DNA of 64,000 nucleotides from Oasisia sp. SBJ-2009 (lineage: Eukaryota; Annelida; Polychaeta; Sabellida; Siboglinidae). The position numbers and the translations under genes were made by a program. Below are positions 21,546-33,791 of this stretch, one piece after another (positions within the stretch are counted from its first letter, which is position 1; each line of letters starts with the position of its first letter). The stretch covers positions 17,316,399 through 17,380,398 of the forward strand of contig OZ024865.1 in the NCBI GenBank assembly GCA_964017155.1, given 5' to 3'. A model generated the notes under the pieces. The model was not told where the DNA came from and did no database searches. It saw nothing but the letters and a program-made list of their open reading frames with translations.

Positions 21546-23160
21546 CCTTAAATCATACTACAATAAAGAGATTCATCTTCCTTTCACAGGACATGGCAAC
21601 ATCACAGAAGCCCACCCTCCTCATTGTTGGGCAGTTTTTATCTAGTTTTTGAAAAAAAAACTACGCATATAGAGTGGTAGTGTTGGTTAAGCCTTGCAGT
21701 AACTACTGGGTTAGTTGAGCCATCCATGTTTGTTTTGCATGAGGGATATTTTGAACATATATACAATGGCCGGTTGTATGTCATATCAATGGTCTCGAAG
21801 ATTAATCCACCATGCTTTGTCGCATGATCTGATGCTATAAGTCCATTGGACTTTCAGCCCAAAGGACTAAAGGTGGCATAAACAGATCAATGGTTTCATA
21901 TCAGGTTCGAACCGGTGCCCTTACTGATCGTAAAAGTGGACACGGAGCTATATTGCAGCCTGTATTGTAAACATTTATTCAAGTAATGTTTTTATTTCCT
22001 TTAAAATACAGTGAAATATTATGACATTATACTATATAATTATTATCTTTGCAATTTTAATGGAGTGCTTAATAATGTTTACTTGATTATATTGGAAGTG
22101 AACTGAAATTCTGATATACTAGAAGAAAATACTGTACCTATGCTACAATATCACATAACACAAGATTTAACGAATGAGACAATGAGAAATCAATCACTTT
22201 TATTGTTCACCCTGTCGTAATTATTACAAATACTAAGTAATAATGGCACATGAATAACATGTTTAGATAAAATAGTACACCAACATAATATTCACATAGG
22301 GCAGTTAATTGACCCTGGTTGGCTAAAATAAAATATTCATACATGACCTGAATAACAAATCATTTTGCATTCGAATGTGTACAATAAGAAAATAATACAT
22401 CAATAAAATTTAAAGTCAGTCATTATGAATATAATTAAAAAAATCAGTGAGTTATAATCAGCATAACACTGCATCTAAACATCATGTATCTTTATCACAA
22501 CGACAGACAGTCGGCAACAAACTAAATACATTTCACAAGATGCAAATATCTACAAGAGCATGTTGTACACACGTGCAATAAATACATATAAAATATAAAT
22601 TTACAATCTCTTATAGCCACTATCACAGTCCGCTACTTTGGCCATCCTTGTAGGACATTGTCGATTACACCAGTCACAGCATTTCCCAACAGATCGCTGT
22701 AGTTTAGTTCAGCCAATCATATCACCTGTCAGGGTTTTTACCTCGTTTTCATTTTGGCAAATTGAAACTTATGTTACGTATGGGAAGTAATTGTTTTGAA
22801 TCTACTGTATGGCTCAGCCGCTCCACATCATGGTAGAAGTATGTGTAATAACTATGCAGGTATTTCCCGTAGCCATGTTGCCTGTTTCCTTTGGTAGATT
22901 CTAAAAGCCACCGGTGGTCCCTTCTACCTTGTCTGTGACAGGGTTTTAGGTGTGTCGACTCCACACAGGGCCTTCTGGGGCTAACATAGGAGTTGTGCAG
23001 TGAACAATGCTAAGTGTGCATGAAAGTGAACTCGGAAGAAAATTATAAAAACTGAAATGAGTAACTGTGTAAAACAAGTGTAATCAGTAATGTTGTGCAG
23101 ATTAAAAACAGTCTCTGTCTGTATCTAAGTTTTACTGTGGTGAGGTGGGCTGGGGCGATA
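21546..23160. other. intergenic, AT-rich
   Basis: No gene recognised. 21,820-21,960 contains GGTTCGAACC preceded by tRNA-like text (GGCATAAACAGATCAATGG) and might be a SINE remnant. The rest shows nothing. Confidence 0.5.
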
Positions 23161-23195
23161 TGATGGATGGTACCGAGAGCTTGTTGGAATGGTGG

Positions 23196-23302
<107 letters not shown>

Positions 23303-23349
23303 GTATGGATAATTTCTGGAGAAGATTCCTGGCTCGTAAGACTCGTGTG

Positions 23350-23402
23350 GAAGTGTGTGTGTGTGGTGTGTGTGTATATGTTGTTTGTGTTTTGTGTTTG
23401 TT

Positions 23403-23437
<35 letters not shown>

Positions 23438-23468
23438 TGTGTGTGAGTGTGTTGTGTGTGTATTTGTA
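23350..23468. repeat. imperfect TG-rich tract
   Basis: GTGTGTGTG interrupted by TATG, TTTG and GAG units. Confidence 0.85.
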
Positions 23469-23469
23469 T

Positions 23470-23975
23470 GTACTAGTTGGGGTTGTTTCATGTCAGGATG
23501 CAAGGAGTTATGAGGTGTTGTGGTAGTATAAGTAAAATAAGTAAACTATTGTACACAGGGAAATGGACAACTCCCTGAGTTGGGATTACATTCTACATTC
23601 TTCCAACATTGACAACAACAACTCTCCCTCTCAAAAGCAGAAGGTGGAACATAGTTGCTCCTTCCATAAGCCTAAGCCTCCACATGCCATCTAAAGTGTG
23701 ACGCTTTTTACCGCAATCTTGTTGAAACTGCTCTTTGATATGACATTTGTGCATCAAGACATCTCTGTGGTTCCCACCACAAGACTGGCTTTAAAGCATC
23801 CCAGCAAACAACAACCCGTGATTTCACACGTTCTGTAAGTGAATTCATGTTCAGGTGACCTTGTGGCGGAATGTGCCCACCTCTCTCTAGTATGGTGTAG
23901 TAATTAGTAGTTTTAGTAGTTAAAATGTTTGCGAGACATCTTTTTAAGTAGGTTTTTATGTATTTATGTTGTCAG
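23470..23975. other. downstream flank of the UNC13-type gene
   Basis: Contains one truncated MITE end at 23,800-23,856 (CCCAGCAAACAACAACCCGT), of the family also at 39,977 and 42,106. Otherwise nothing is seen. Confidence 0.6.
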
Positions 23976-23976
23976 T

Positions 23977-24161
23977 ATTGACGACCACAGCCGTGGCTTG
24001 CTGACCACAGTCCTGGCTTACTGACCACAGCCCTGGCTTGTTGACCACAGCCCTGGCTTGCTGACCACAGCCCTGGCTTGTTGACCACAGCCCTGGCTTG
24101 CTGACCACAGCCCTGGCTTGTTGACCACAGTCCTGGCTTGCTGACCACATCCCTGGCTTGC
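23977..24161. repeat. 20-bp minisatellite in the 3' UTR of the UNC13-type gene
   Basis: About nine copies of CTTGCTGACCACAGCCCTGG, starting 30 bp downstream of the stop codon. It is probably transcribed as 3' UTR (inference from position). Confidence 0.9.
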
Positions 24162-24190
24162 CAGAACGACGCTGGCATGTGGTTGAGGTG

Positions 24191-24349
24191 TCAGCTGAAC
24201 ATTTGCTTCACGTTCTTGACATTGCCACACATACTGGCGAGAATGAAGTGCATCGGGGCACACAAGGCCCGCCCCCCGCCCGTCATGGCCTGTCGATGCT
24301 TCACGAGGGCATTCGCCACTTTGTCGCGCTGACATCGCTCTCGCAAGAC
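24191..24349 (-). CDS. UNC13D-like: UNC13-type exon Y: C-terminus and stop
   Basis: 52 codons plus TGA, acceptor ACTTTTCAACAG. Encodes [20 protein letters not shown], matching the LLExRxxDxxAxxFVxxRR tail of UNC13D and BAIAP3, then a short Cys/Met-containing end. Confidence 0.9.
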   Translation of the reverse strand, partial: VLRERCQRDKVANALVKHRQAMTGGGRALCAPMHFILASMCGNVKNVKQMFS

Positions 24350-26132
24350 CTGTTGAAAAGTATCGCAATTTTACAATCGTACGGCATTTCAGCAAGCAGA
24401 AGATAATGACAAAATTTCTATTTTTGCACGTTTCATTGCAATTTCTTGTGTTCAAAATCAAAAGTACGTATGACATGGTATCCTGTTTGTGTAAAGTCTT
24501 GTTCTTAATAAGTAAAATAAGCTACATTGCAGGATAATTTCAAATTATTTTTAGATTAAGGACATTGTCACAAGTAGGAGACAATATAGATACAATACAA
24601 GTCTCACAAGTTTGGAAGCAGAGACAAATGTACAGTGGTTTGTATTGGCTCAGAACACCTTGTGACCTTCCTCCAACGTGTGGTCAAGATTTTAGGGCGT
24701 CTAAAATAGCTATCAAGCAGCACGGGATTCAAACCCAGGTTCTCTTCACCGAGTGACCGATCTCTCACACACGCACCCCACATATAACATACACACAGAC
24801 CACACATAACATACACACACATCACACCATACACACATCACATACACACACCACATACACATCACACACATCACACACACACACACCACGCACACACAGA
24901 CCAATGTGTGCCACTTCACCATTTTTTGAAGTGCATTAGTACATGTTCCGCAATACAGGTGGAGCCACTCTACATGTGTACTTCTTCAAACCACCAATAC
25001 TTAATGTTACATGTTTTTTATTTTCCAAAATTGTACAACTCACTCTTACCGGTATCAGCAGATTTTTTGTTAATTCTGTATCATTTCAACCACTAATTTC
25101 ACAATGTACTGATCTGTTATTTACTAGGCTATTACTGCTTGTTTAGAGCATAAGACAGAAAAACTAATTGCAATGGAGTAGAAGCTAACGCTGTAACCAA
25201 ATTTATGTCCTACCAACAAATTATTGAAAAGCAACAGTATTAGTTCTCTGTATGATGTCACAGTTCACATTTCCAATTGCTACAGAAAGGACCTACATAG
25301 AATGGTCCATCGTGTTGCTCCAATGGTCTCTTCAGCGACATCATGAACCCGCACGTGTCATCGATGGTCTGTAGACGGCCGATCTCAGTGGCGTCACCTA
25401 GTGAGAGAACGACTTCCCCGATGAAGTCGTGTGGAAGCAGCGTCCGATGTTGCCACATACTGAAGACTACTACAGTGCCCTCTGTTGAGAGAAGTGAGCG
25501 AGGGATGGATTCGCTGCAAACAGAAGGTAAACACTAAGGGTGCTGCCTCAATTTGAAATTTTACTTGTCTCATTTCATGTATGACATAGTAGCTTATTTG
25601 TGTATTTTTTTATTTATAATCTATACACAGATATGTGATAATATCACATATCCGTAAATAAAAGCATTCAAAATCATATTATGATTTTGTATGTTTTTTA
25701 TTTACTGATGCTGTCAACTTTCTTTGCATATCAAAACCAAAGACAGTCAGACAGGTCACGGCTAAATGTCAGCTTGACAAATGATTTTGGCAAGTTGTCA
25801 GTGTAATAATCAGTCAAAGTAAACTACTTTCACCAGTTTTTTTTATGTGCACACATTTACAGACAAATATACATATTCACACACATACGCACATACTCAA
25901 ACACACATACTTATAAACACAAACATCCACACACTCAAACATACTCAAAAGCACACATACACTCGCACATACAAATCTACACATCCTCATACACACGCAG
26001 TCACACACACATACACACTCACATGCACCCAAGTACATGCACAAACATGCACTCACACACACACTCGCATGCACATAAGTACATGCACACACAAACACAC
26101 ACACACACACACTCTGACACAGTAATCTGTGT

Positions 26133-26197
<65 letters not shown>

Positions 26198-29100
26198 TGT
26201 GTGCATGTACTTATGTGCATGCGAGTGTGTGTGTGAGTGCATGTTTGTGCATGTACTTGGGTGCATGTGAGTGTGTATGTACTCACAAGTGGAAGATCTC
26301 ATTGAAGACGGGGTTGGAGGTGGCACACACAACCCGGGTTCTCATGGGCCTGTTGAAGGGGAAGAGGGTGTTGGGCCCCAGGGACACCGTCACAAACACG
26401 TCACTCTTCCCTCCGTCCTTCATCGTGGGAAGATGTGACGCATACTGCACTGCAGAGAGAGAAATAAAGATTAATGTTTAATAAAAAAAATTGCATTCCA
26501 ATCGTAAACTTCCGGTGCTCCCATGTTCTGCTGGTAACTCTTGCATGCTCATGTTCTCAATCACACTTACTCATAAGGTTACACTTCTGAGATCAAAGTC
26601 CTGAGAATTTAGGCATTTTAGAAGTTTATTATGATAAACTTCGAAAATGTATTATTATATTTACTGATCTATTTATTTTACAACTGTCTCTGTTTTTTAT
26701 TTTAAGGTAATCTGAATATTCATGTAAAGTGTAATCCGCCTCTGAATGATTTTATTGCTAGAGATATGGCGTAGATAAATACTGTTATTTATATTATTAT
26801 TATATTATTATATATTTATTTTTATAATATATTATTATTTATTATTACAATATTATCTATTGTATTTATTATAATATTGTTATATTTATTATTATATTAT
26901 TATAATGTTATTATTGTTATATTAATATTATATTATTTATATTTATTATTACATCATTATTATATTTTTATTATATTATATAAAAAATTATTATTATTAT
27001 AATTATTGTTCGGAATATTTTTACAATGCTACCTCAGTTTTCCCGAAAATAAGATTTATCAAGAGAGTTATAATTACCAGCAATATCTTAGGTCTACGAT
27101 CTAAGTAACAAACCTTTTATGTGCAACGAGACTAGGTCAGCTCTCTTTGGGATGAAGCCAATTTTCACTCCCATATGACCATAGAATTCACGAGGAGTTT
27201 GCTGGAAAGGCAGAATTTGAAAATGGTCTCAATTGTCATATAAGGAAGTAACTCAATCATTAAATTACCTTCTAGTCGTAAAAAATACATAATAATCAAT
27301 CAAGCAAATACTTCCATAACAATAATACTGATAAATGAATGTTTATGTATGGTTAATAGTAATACATTATTTATAAAATGTTAAAAAAATAAAATAATAA
27401 TTACACGAATATTAATAAAAAAATACTAATAAATAAATGTGATTGATAATAGTAATGTAGCATTCAGTAACAATATGAATGGATTAAAACCAACGCAGTA
27501 TTTTCAAAGTGACCACTTCTTTGGTAAAGGGGTCCCTGGTGCCCTTAGCCAAGAATACAATACAATAACACTTTACTGTCCCGGACCGGGAAATTCATTT
27601 TGCAGCGTTCGTCAAAAAAATATAAAATAAAGGAGTAGAGAAATAAAAATACAGATAAATTCATTTTTAAAACAGAATGTAGACGTTAATCATACTAAAA
27701 TACAAGACTAATCTATAATATAATTTTTAAGTTATAATTGTAATTGTGGTCGTCCTTTTACAAAATAAAAAATAAAGAAACAAAATGGCCAATGTGGCTG
27801 GACTTGAAGGAGAATGAAAAAAGGTTTGGTGTTCAACAATACAGCACTGTTCCCCCATCGTTCTTCCTACCGGTGATTCGGCCAAGTCTTTGTAGTACAG
27901 TAACATCAGTTTCTCGGACGACAACCCGTTCAGTCGCAGTTTCTCCAGCAACTGCCCATAGAGGGCGCCACCAGCCCAGCTGCTGCTCGAGGTGCCGCTG
28001 TTCTCGTTGCTGAAGTACGCTTCTATCATCTGCAGTTGCTGGCAACAAAAACAATACACTTTGTTAAGAAAGAGACAGTAAATTCTTCTATATCAACTAT
28101 CTGAAATCTAAAATCGTAAAGAATGGTAACTATGTCTGAAAGATTTGTTGCAGAAAAAATGTAATCTTACAATGATTTCGCTATAAAAATGTGGTATAAT
28201 GACACTGCACTGTCTGCATTGCTGCATTTGCTGCAAGGCAGAGGTGACTGGGTAAAAATAGATATATTCAATTTTTATTTAAAACAAAAACCGGTTGATG
28301 GCACTTACTGCGTTTTGAAAACAAACACACTTTTGAACATGCTGTTTAATGAAGATTTTTTTTTTTTTTAAATTATATAGTATCCTAGCTGAAGAGAATT
28401 TATCACATATAGCATAGAATAATCAAAATGTATTTTAACCACCACTGTCATCATCTCTGATTTACCTTTCTAGAAATAATTACCTCTCTAATTTGTAAAA
28501 TTATATTACATTAATTAATGTTATATTTATCACTGGGAATATGAGCAAAATAACATACAAACATGTCACAGGCACTTTAAAGAAACTACTCAAAGAACTG
28601 TCAAAATGTCTACTTACTGACAACATGTGTCTGTAGTACTCGGGGGATTGCTGAAAACAAACGCTACGTTTAAAAAAACAGTCATAAAATACTAGTTCAG
28701 AAATCATTTGTAAAGAAATATAAATGCACCTACAACCAACTGAAAGAGTTTTAGCAGCATAGTTTGAAACAGAAAGTAAATCTAGCTAGACAGGTTTACT
28801 TACCTACATGTTCAATGACCTTTACTTAAACACATACACCATCGTACTAAAATATAGAATAACACAAATCTTGTTTTGTAATTTTGAAAAACATTTCATA
28901 TGTCAGTCTGTGTTTATGTGATCATTATAAAATATATTCAGTGACAAAAGAACACATAAGTCAAACCTTTAAAAAGAAATTTCAAAGAGAAAGTAACAAT
29001 ACATTAAATTCCCTCTAGTTACACATTTGGAAAACAAAACGTTTAAGTACTTACCCCAATGAGCAGCATTTCATGAAAGACCTCAATCGTGGCACCCCAA

Positions 29101-32100
29101 ATGTGTTCGAGAATGAGAGGAAATAAAGAAGCCTCGAGACGCTCGTAGAACATGCCCAGATTAGTGTCGAGATAGTCCAGCAGGGGGTCGATCTGGTAGG
29201 GGCAGAACGAAATTTATATTGTTTTCACTAAATAGTTTGCAAACAACATGAACGAATAAGAGCCAGTTCAACATTGAAGATGCCTGTCCTGTTGTTTGGA
29301 ATCAACCTGTTGTGATAATTATTAGCAAGAAAATACAATGGAACAGTTTTGAACTATGTCAAAATGTGCATAATATACAAATAATCAGATATACATGCAC
29401 ACAAATACACATTACGTACACAAACAAACAAACAAACAAACACACACACACACAACAACAACCACACACACTCACACACACACAACCACACACACAACCA
29501 CACACACAACCACACACACACACACACACACACACACCACGCACACGCGCACACGCGCACATGCGCACACACACACACACACACACGGTCATATGACACT
29601 CACGGCAGTTGTCCCTGGCTTGCCCTTCATGAGTGCAGCAAAATATGTCTGAAGATCCACGGACATTTTGTCTGCGATCTGCCGCAGCAACTGTCGACTC
29701 TTCATTAGCATATCCTCATTGGCGCCATCTACCAGGTGTTCCAGTGTCGTCAGCGCCTTCTGACCGATCTCTTCGCTCTCGTGCTTGAAGGTCATCTGCT
29801 GAGTGACCGCCGTCCAGTCGAGAAGTTGGGGCAGTTCATCCAGAAACTGACGCACGTGTTCGATGTTGTTGAGGCTGATGCAAAGCTACAAAGGTTTGGT
29901 GCTTACTATAATGATGACATCAGTTTATGTGGCATAACTGCAGAAATACAATCGGATTATCTGTTCACAGATATTCAGGTTGTTTCACAGATATTCAGGT
30001 TGCATTTCTGCAATATTAAATTAAGTGAATTGTGTATTAATTGTTTATAATTGTAACCTATTGTGATGTACAACCTGCCCAAATGTGTTTTAGTCAACCA
30101 GTTTTGTTGTTAATTTTAACAATTTAGGGTGAAAACCATTACATATGTGAACATAATGAGATTATAAGTTTATGTGGCATAACTGTTCATAGATATTCAA
30201 GTTCTAATTATGTGATATTAAGGAGATTGTACATTAACTTTATCAGGAAAGCTCATAAAATCATATTACACAATATAAACTATACCTATAATAACATATA
30301 GCCTGCTCGAATGATATGTTTTAAAGAACCACTTTTACAGTAATGCAATAATTTAGGGAGAAAATCATTAAGTATGTCATGATTAGTAGTGTCAATACAC
30401 AGAGATATCTTTAAACATTTATAAAAATATTGATAGAACATTTCAATTCTAAGTTACGGTATCCAAACTAGCACACGCTGTAACATTTTGTAACAAAACA
30501 TTACAAACTAATTATACTCGTTATTACAAAAGAGTATAACATGGTTTGTTTCTCAATTTCTTAATATACTGACTGGCTATAAATGATGATTGTCATCATG
30601 ATCATAACAATACCTGTTCAGTCACGTCAAATTTCTGATTGTCAATGAAGTCGTAGAATCCATTTTTCTCCAGAATCATCTCAATCTTCTCAGCATAATG
30701 CACCGCTCCATCACATATCGTCTGTAAACAGATGCAAACAATAGATGTCTGGAAATATGCATTTGACTCTTTACCATGAAATTAGTTTTTTTTACTGGTA
30801 GCACACATAAAATTAGATAAACTGTTCGTATACAAGTATGCAAATTTATAGTGTTTACAGCTGGATATATACACAGAAAATGCAGGCTTTACACGGCAAG
30901 TCTCATATTAAACAGTAACAGATACTTGGGTTGTTTTGGTGACCAAGTGATTGACTCACGTCTGTGATCTTGGTGATACCGAGTAGAGCGATATCTGGGT
31001 CAGCGAAGTTAATCTGCATCCACTCTGTGATTATCTGCAGACAAACCATAATCGTTACAGAGAAACGGTGACTTTCAAACCATGTGTACTCTAAAAAGAC
31101 AACTCTGAAAAACACCATAGATAACTATACAAACCTTTGTAATCTTAGAATAAAGATATATCTAGTTTAACTCAATTGGCTCTAAATATTGTCATGTGTT
31201 AAGGCTCAAGTGGACACATGAAACTGAAGTAATATTCTGGACAATTTACAGTCACCCAAAAAAAGTTGTAGAAAACTTTTATTAAACCAGTTTTATATAA
31301 TGTCATTAAACAATATAAATATGCTGAAGGTACATGGTGAGCAAAACTAGCAATATTGTGACTGACATTTGTGATAATCAAAAAGTCATTTGACATGTTT
31401 CTGGATTCTTACATTTAGCACAAATGATTCCTCATGACTTCCTGCTAATAATAACCACTCATGGATGATTCCTCATGACTTCCTGCTAATAATTACCATT
31501 CATGGATGATTCCTCATGACTTCCTGCTAATAATTACAACTCATGGATGATTCCACATAATGGAACAGAAATCATAGAGCATTACATGAATATGGCACTA
31601 TATAAATAGATTGTATTATAATAACAACAGTGCTATAAAAGTACTAAAATAACAGAAGTGTGGCCGTAATGTCATGTATAAACATACCTTTGAAAAGCAG
31701 GACAGAACGTCTACTGAAGAGTTGGAGTATTTCACAAGACATGTAACTTGCACAACCTGCAAGGCAAATGTGCACATCTCAGAAACAGGCGAAGAGTTGT
31801 GTTCAATGACATCTTGCTAGAGCACAAATGACTCTGAGGTAATATTCTGGCCAAATGTGGCTCATAAAACTAGAAACTGACTAAACAATACAAGTATTTT
31901 TGGGTAAAACCTTAATAATGTTAATAGTTCCATGCTGACACATCTGTATTGACAAATATATGGTCAAATATTTTGTTGTGTGACAGTGACACTAACATAT
32001 GCACAGACACTAGCGATGACAAAGTTACATATTACAAAACACACAATGACAGCAACTGTCACAGCATGCACATGACAGTTAAATGACACAGCATAAAACT

Positions 32101-33712
32101 AATATCACTAACACAGTATTTGTTGTGACATGTGTGACAAAACAATGACAGTGACACTCGTGACAACACAATGACAGTGACACGTGTGACAAAACAATGA
32201 CAGTGACACGTGTGACAAAACAATGACAGTGACACTCGTGACAACACAATGACAGTGACACGTGTGACAACACAATGACAGTGACACGTGTGACAAAACA
32301 ATGACAGTGACACGTGTGACAAAACAATGAAAGTGACACGTGTGACAACACAATGACAGTGACACGTGTGACAAAACAATGACAGTGACACGTGTGACAA
32401 AACAATGAAAGTGACACGTGTGACAACACAATGACAGTGACACGTGTGACAAAACAATGACAGTGACACGTGTGACAAAATAATGAAAGTGACACGTGTG
32501 ACAAAACAATGACAGTGACACGTGTGACAAAACAATGACAGTGACACGTGTGACAACACAATGACAGTGACACGTGTGACAAAACAATGACACGTGTGAC
32601 AAAACAATGACAGTGACACGTGTGACAACACAATGACAGTGACACGTGTGACAAAACAATGACAGTGACACGTGTGACAAAACAATGACAGTGACACGTG
32701 TGACAAAACAATGAAAGTGACACGTATGACAAAACAATGCCAGTGACACTCACGTCTTTCTCAATCTCCAGGGCCTTCTCCATGCGAGTGATACAGACGT
32801 CCCTGAAGGTCTGCAGCCAGAAGATGACCGTCGTCTTGAACCAGGCCTGGTAGTTGGCCAGCGACACTTTGAACAACTCCCTGCAAGCATCAGAACACTG
32901 ACTACACACGTCTATATATAAAACAGTTTGGGTGTGTTTTTTGTGCAAATTTTTCCACATATTTTTAACTTGTGTGGATGATAAACATCTAAGTATGTTT
33001 ATTTATTGAATGAAAAATCCTATATAAATGCACCATATTTGGTTGGCACTATATGTTCTTGCAGATTTTTGCCGGTACACGTGTAGAAAATGTTTAGGAC
33101 ACTGATCGCTCTCTTACTCTCGCTTTCTTGCTCTCACTCTTTTGCTCTCTCTCACTCTCTCTCTCCCTCTGTCTTTCTCTCTTTCTGTGTCTCTCTCTCC
33201 CCCTTTTTTCTCTCTCTCCCTCTCCCCCTCTCTCTCCCTCTCCCTCTCCCTCCCTCCCTCCCTCCCTCCAAAACTGTGACCTGACCTGTGTTTGTGTACA
33301 AGTCTGGCTTTAATTTATGCCGAGACATTTTATAAAATGTCTTGAAACATGTGAAAAAATTAATAACATTTCACATTTGGCAACACAAAATGGTACGGTA
33401 CACAAACAACCATGCTAACCTTGGGTTGATGTTTGTCTTGATCACGTGGAGGAAGTCTTGGAGGGCGAGGTAGAACTGAAGGGAGACTTTGCTGCTTTCT
33501 CGGATGTTCATCAGAAACTTGTGGTAGCGAAGCTGATACGCATCCATTGCATGCATCAGGTCCTGCGCCCTGGTGGCCAGCTGCAGAACCAATCAGTACA
33601 AGTATCGTAAAATTACAAGAGCACAGCATGATAGGTGATAGCAGACAATGTTATTTATTAATAAATAAATATATTTATATAGTGCTAAAACTAGTTAAAA
33701 TTATTAGGGGTG

Positions 33713-33791
<79 letters not shown>

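Noticed and set aside
32059..32749. Frames of over 200 codons with Val-Ser-Leu-Ser-Leu-Phe-Cys-His repeats
   Set aside because: Read-through of the 26-bp array; only the first part (exon N) is coding.
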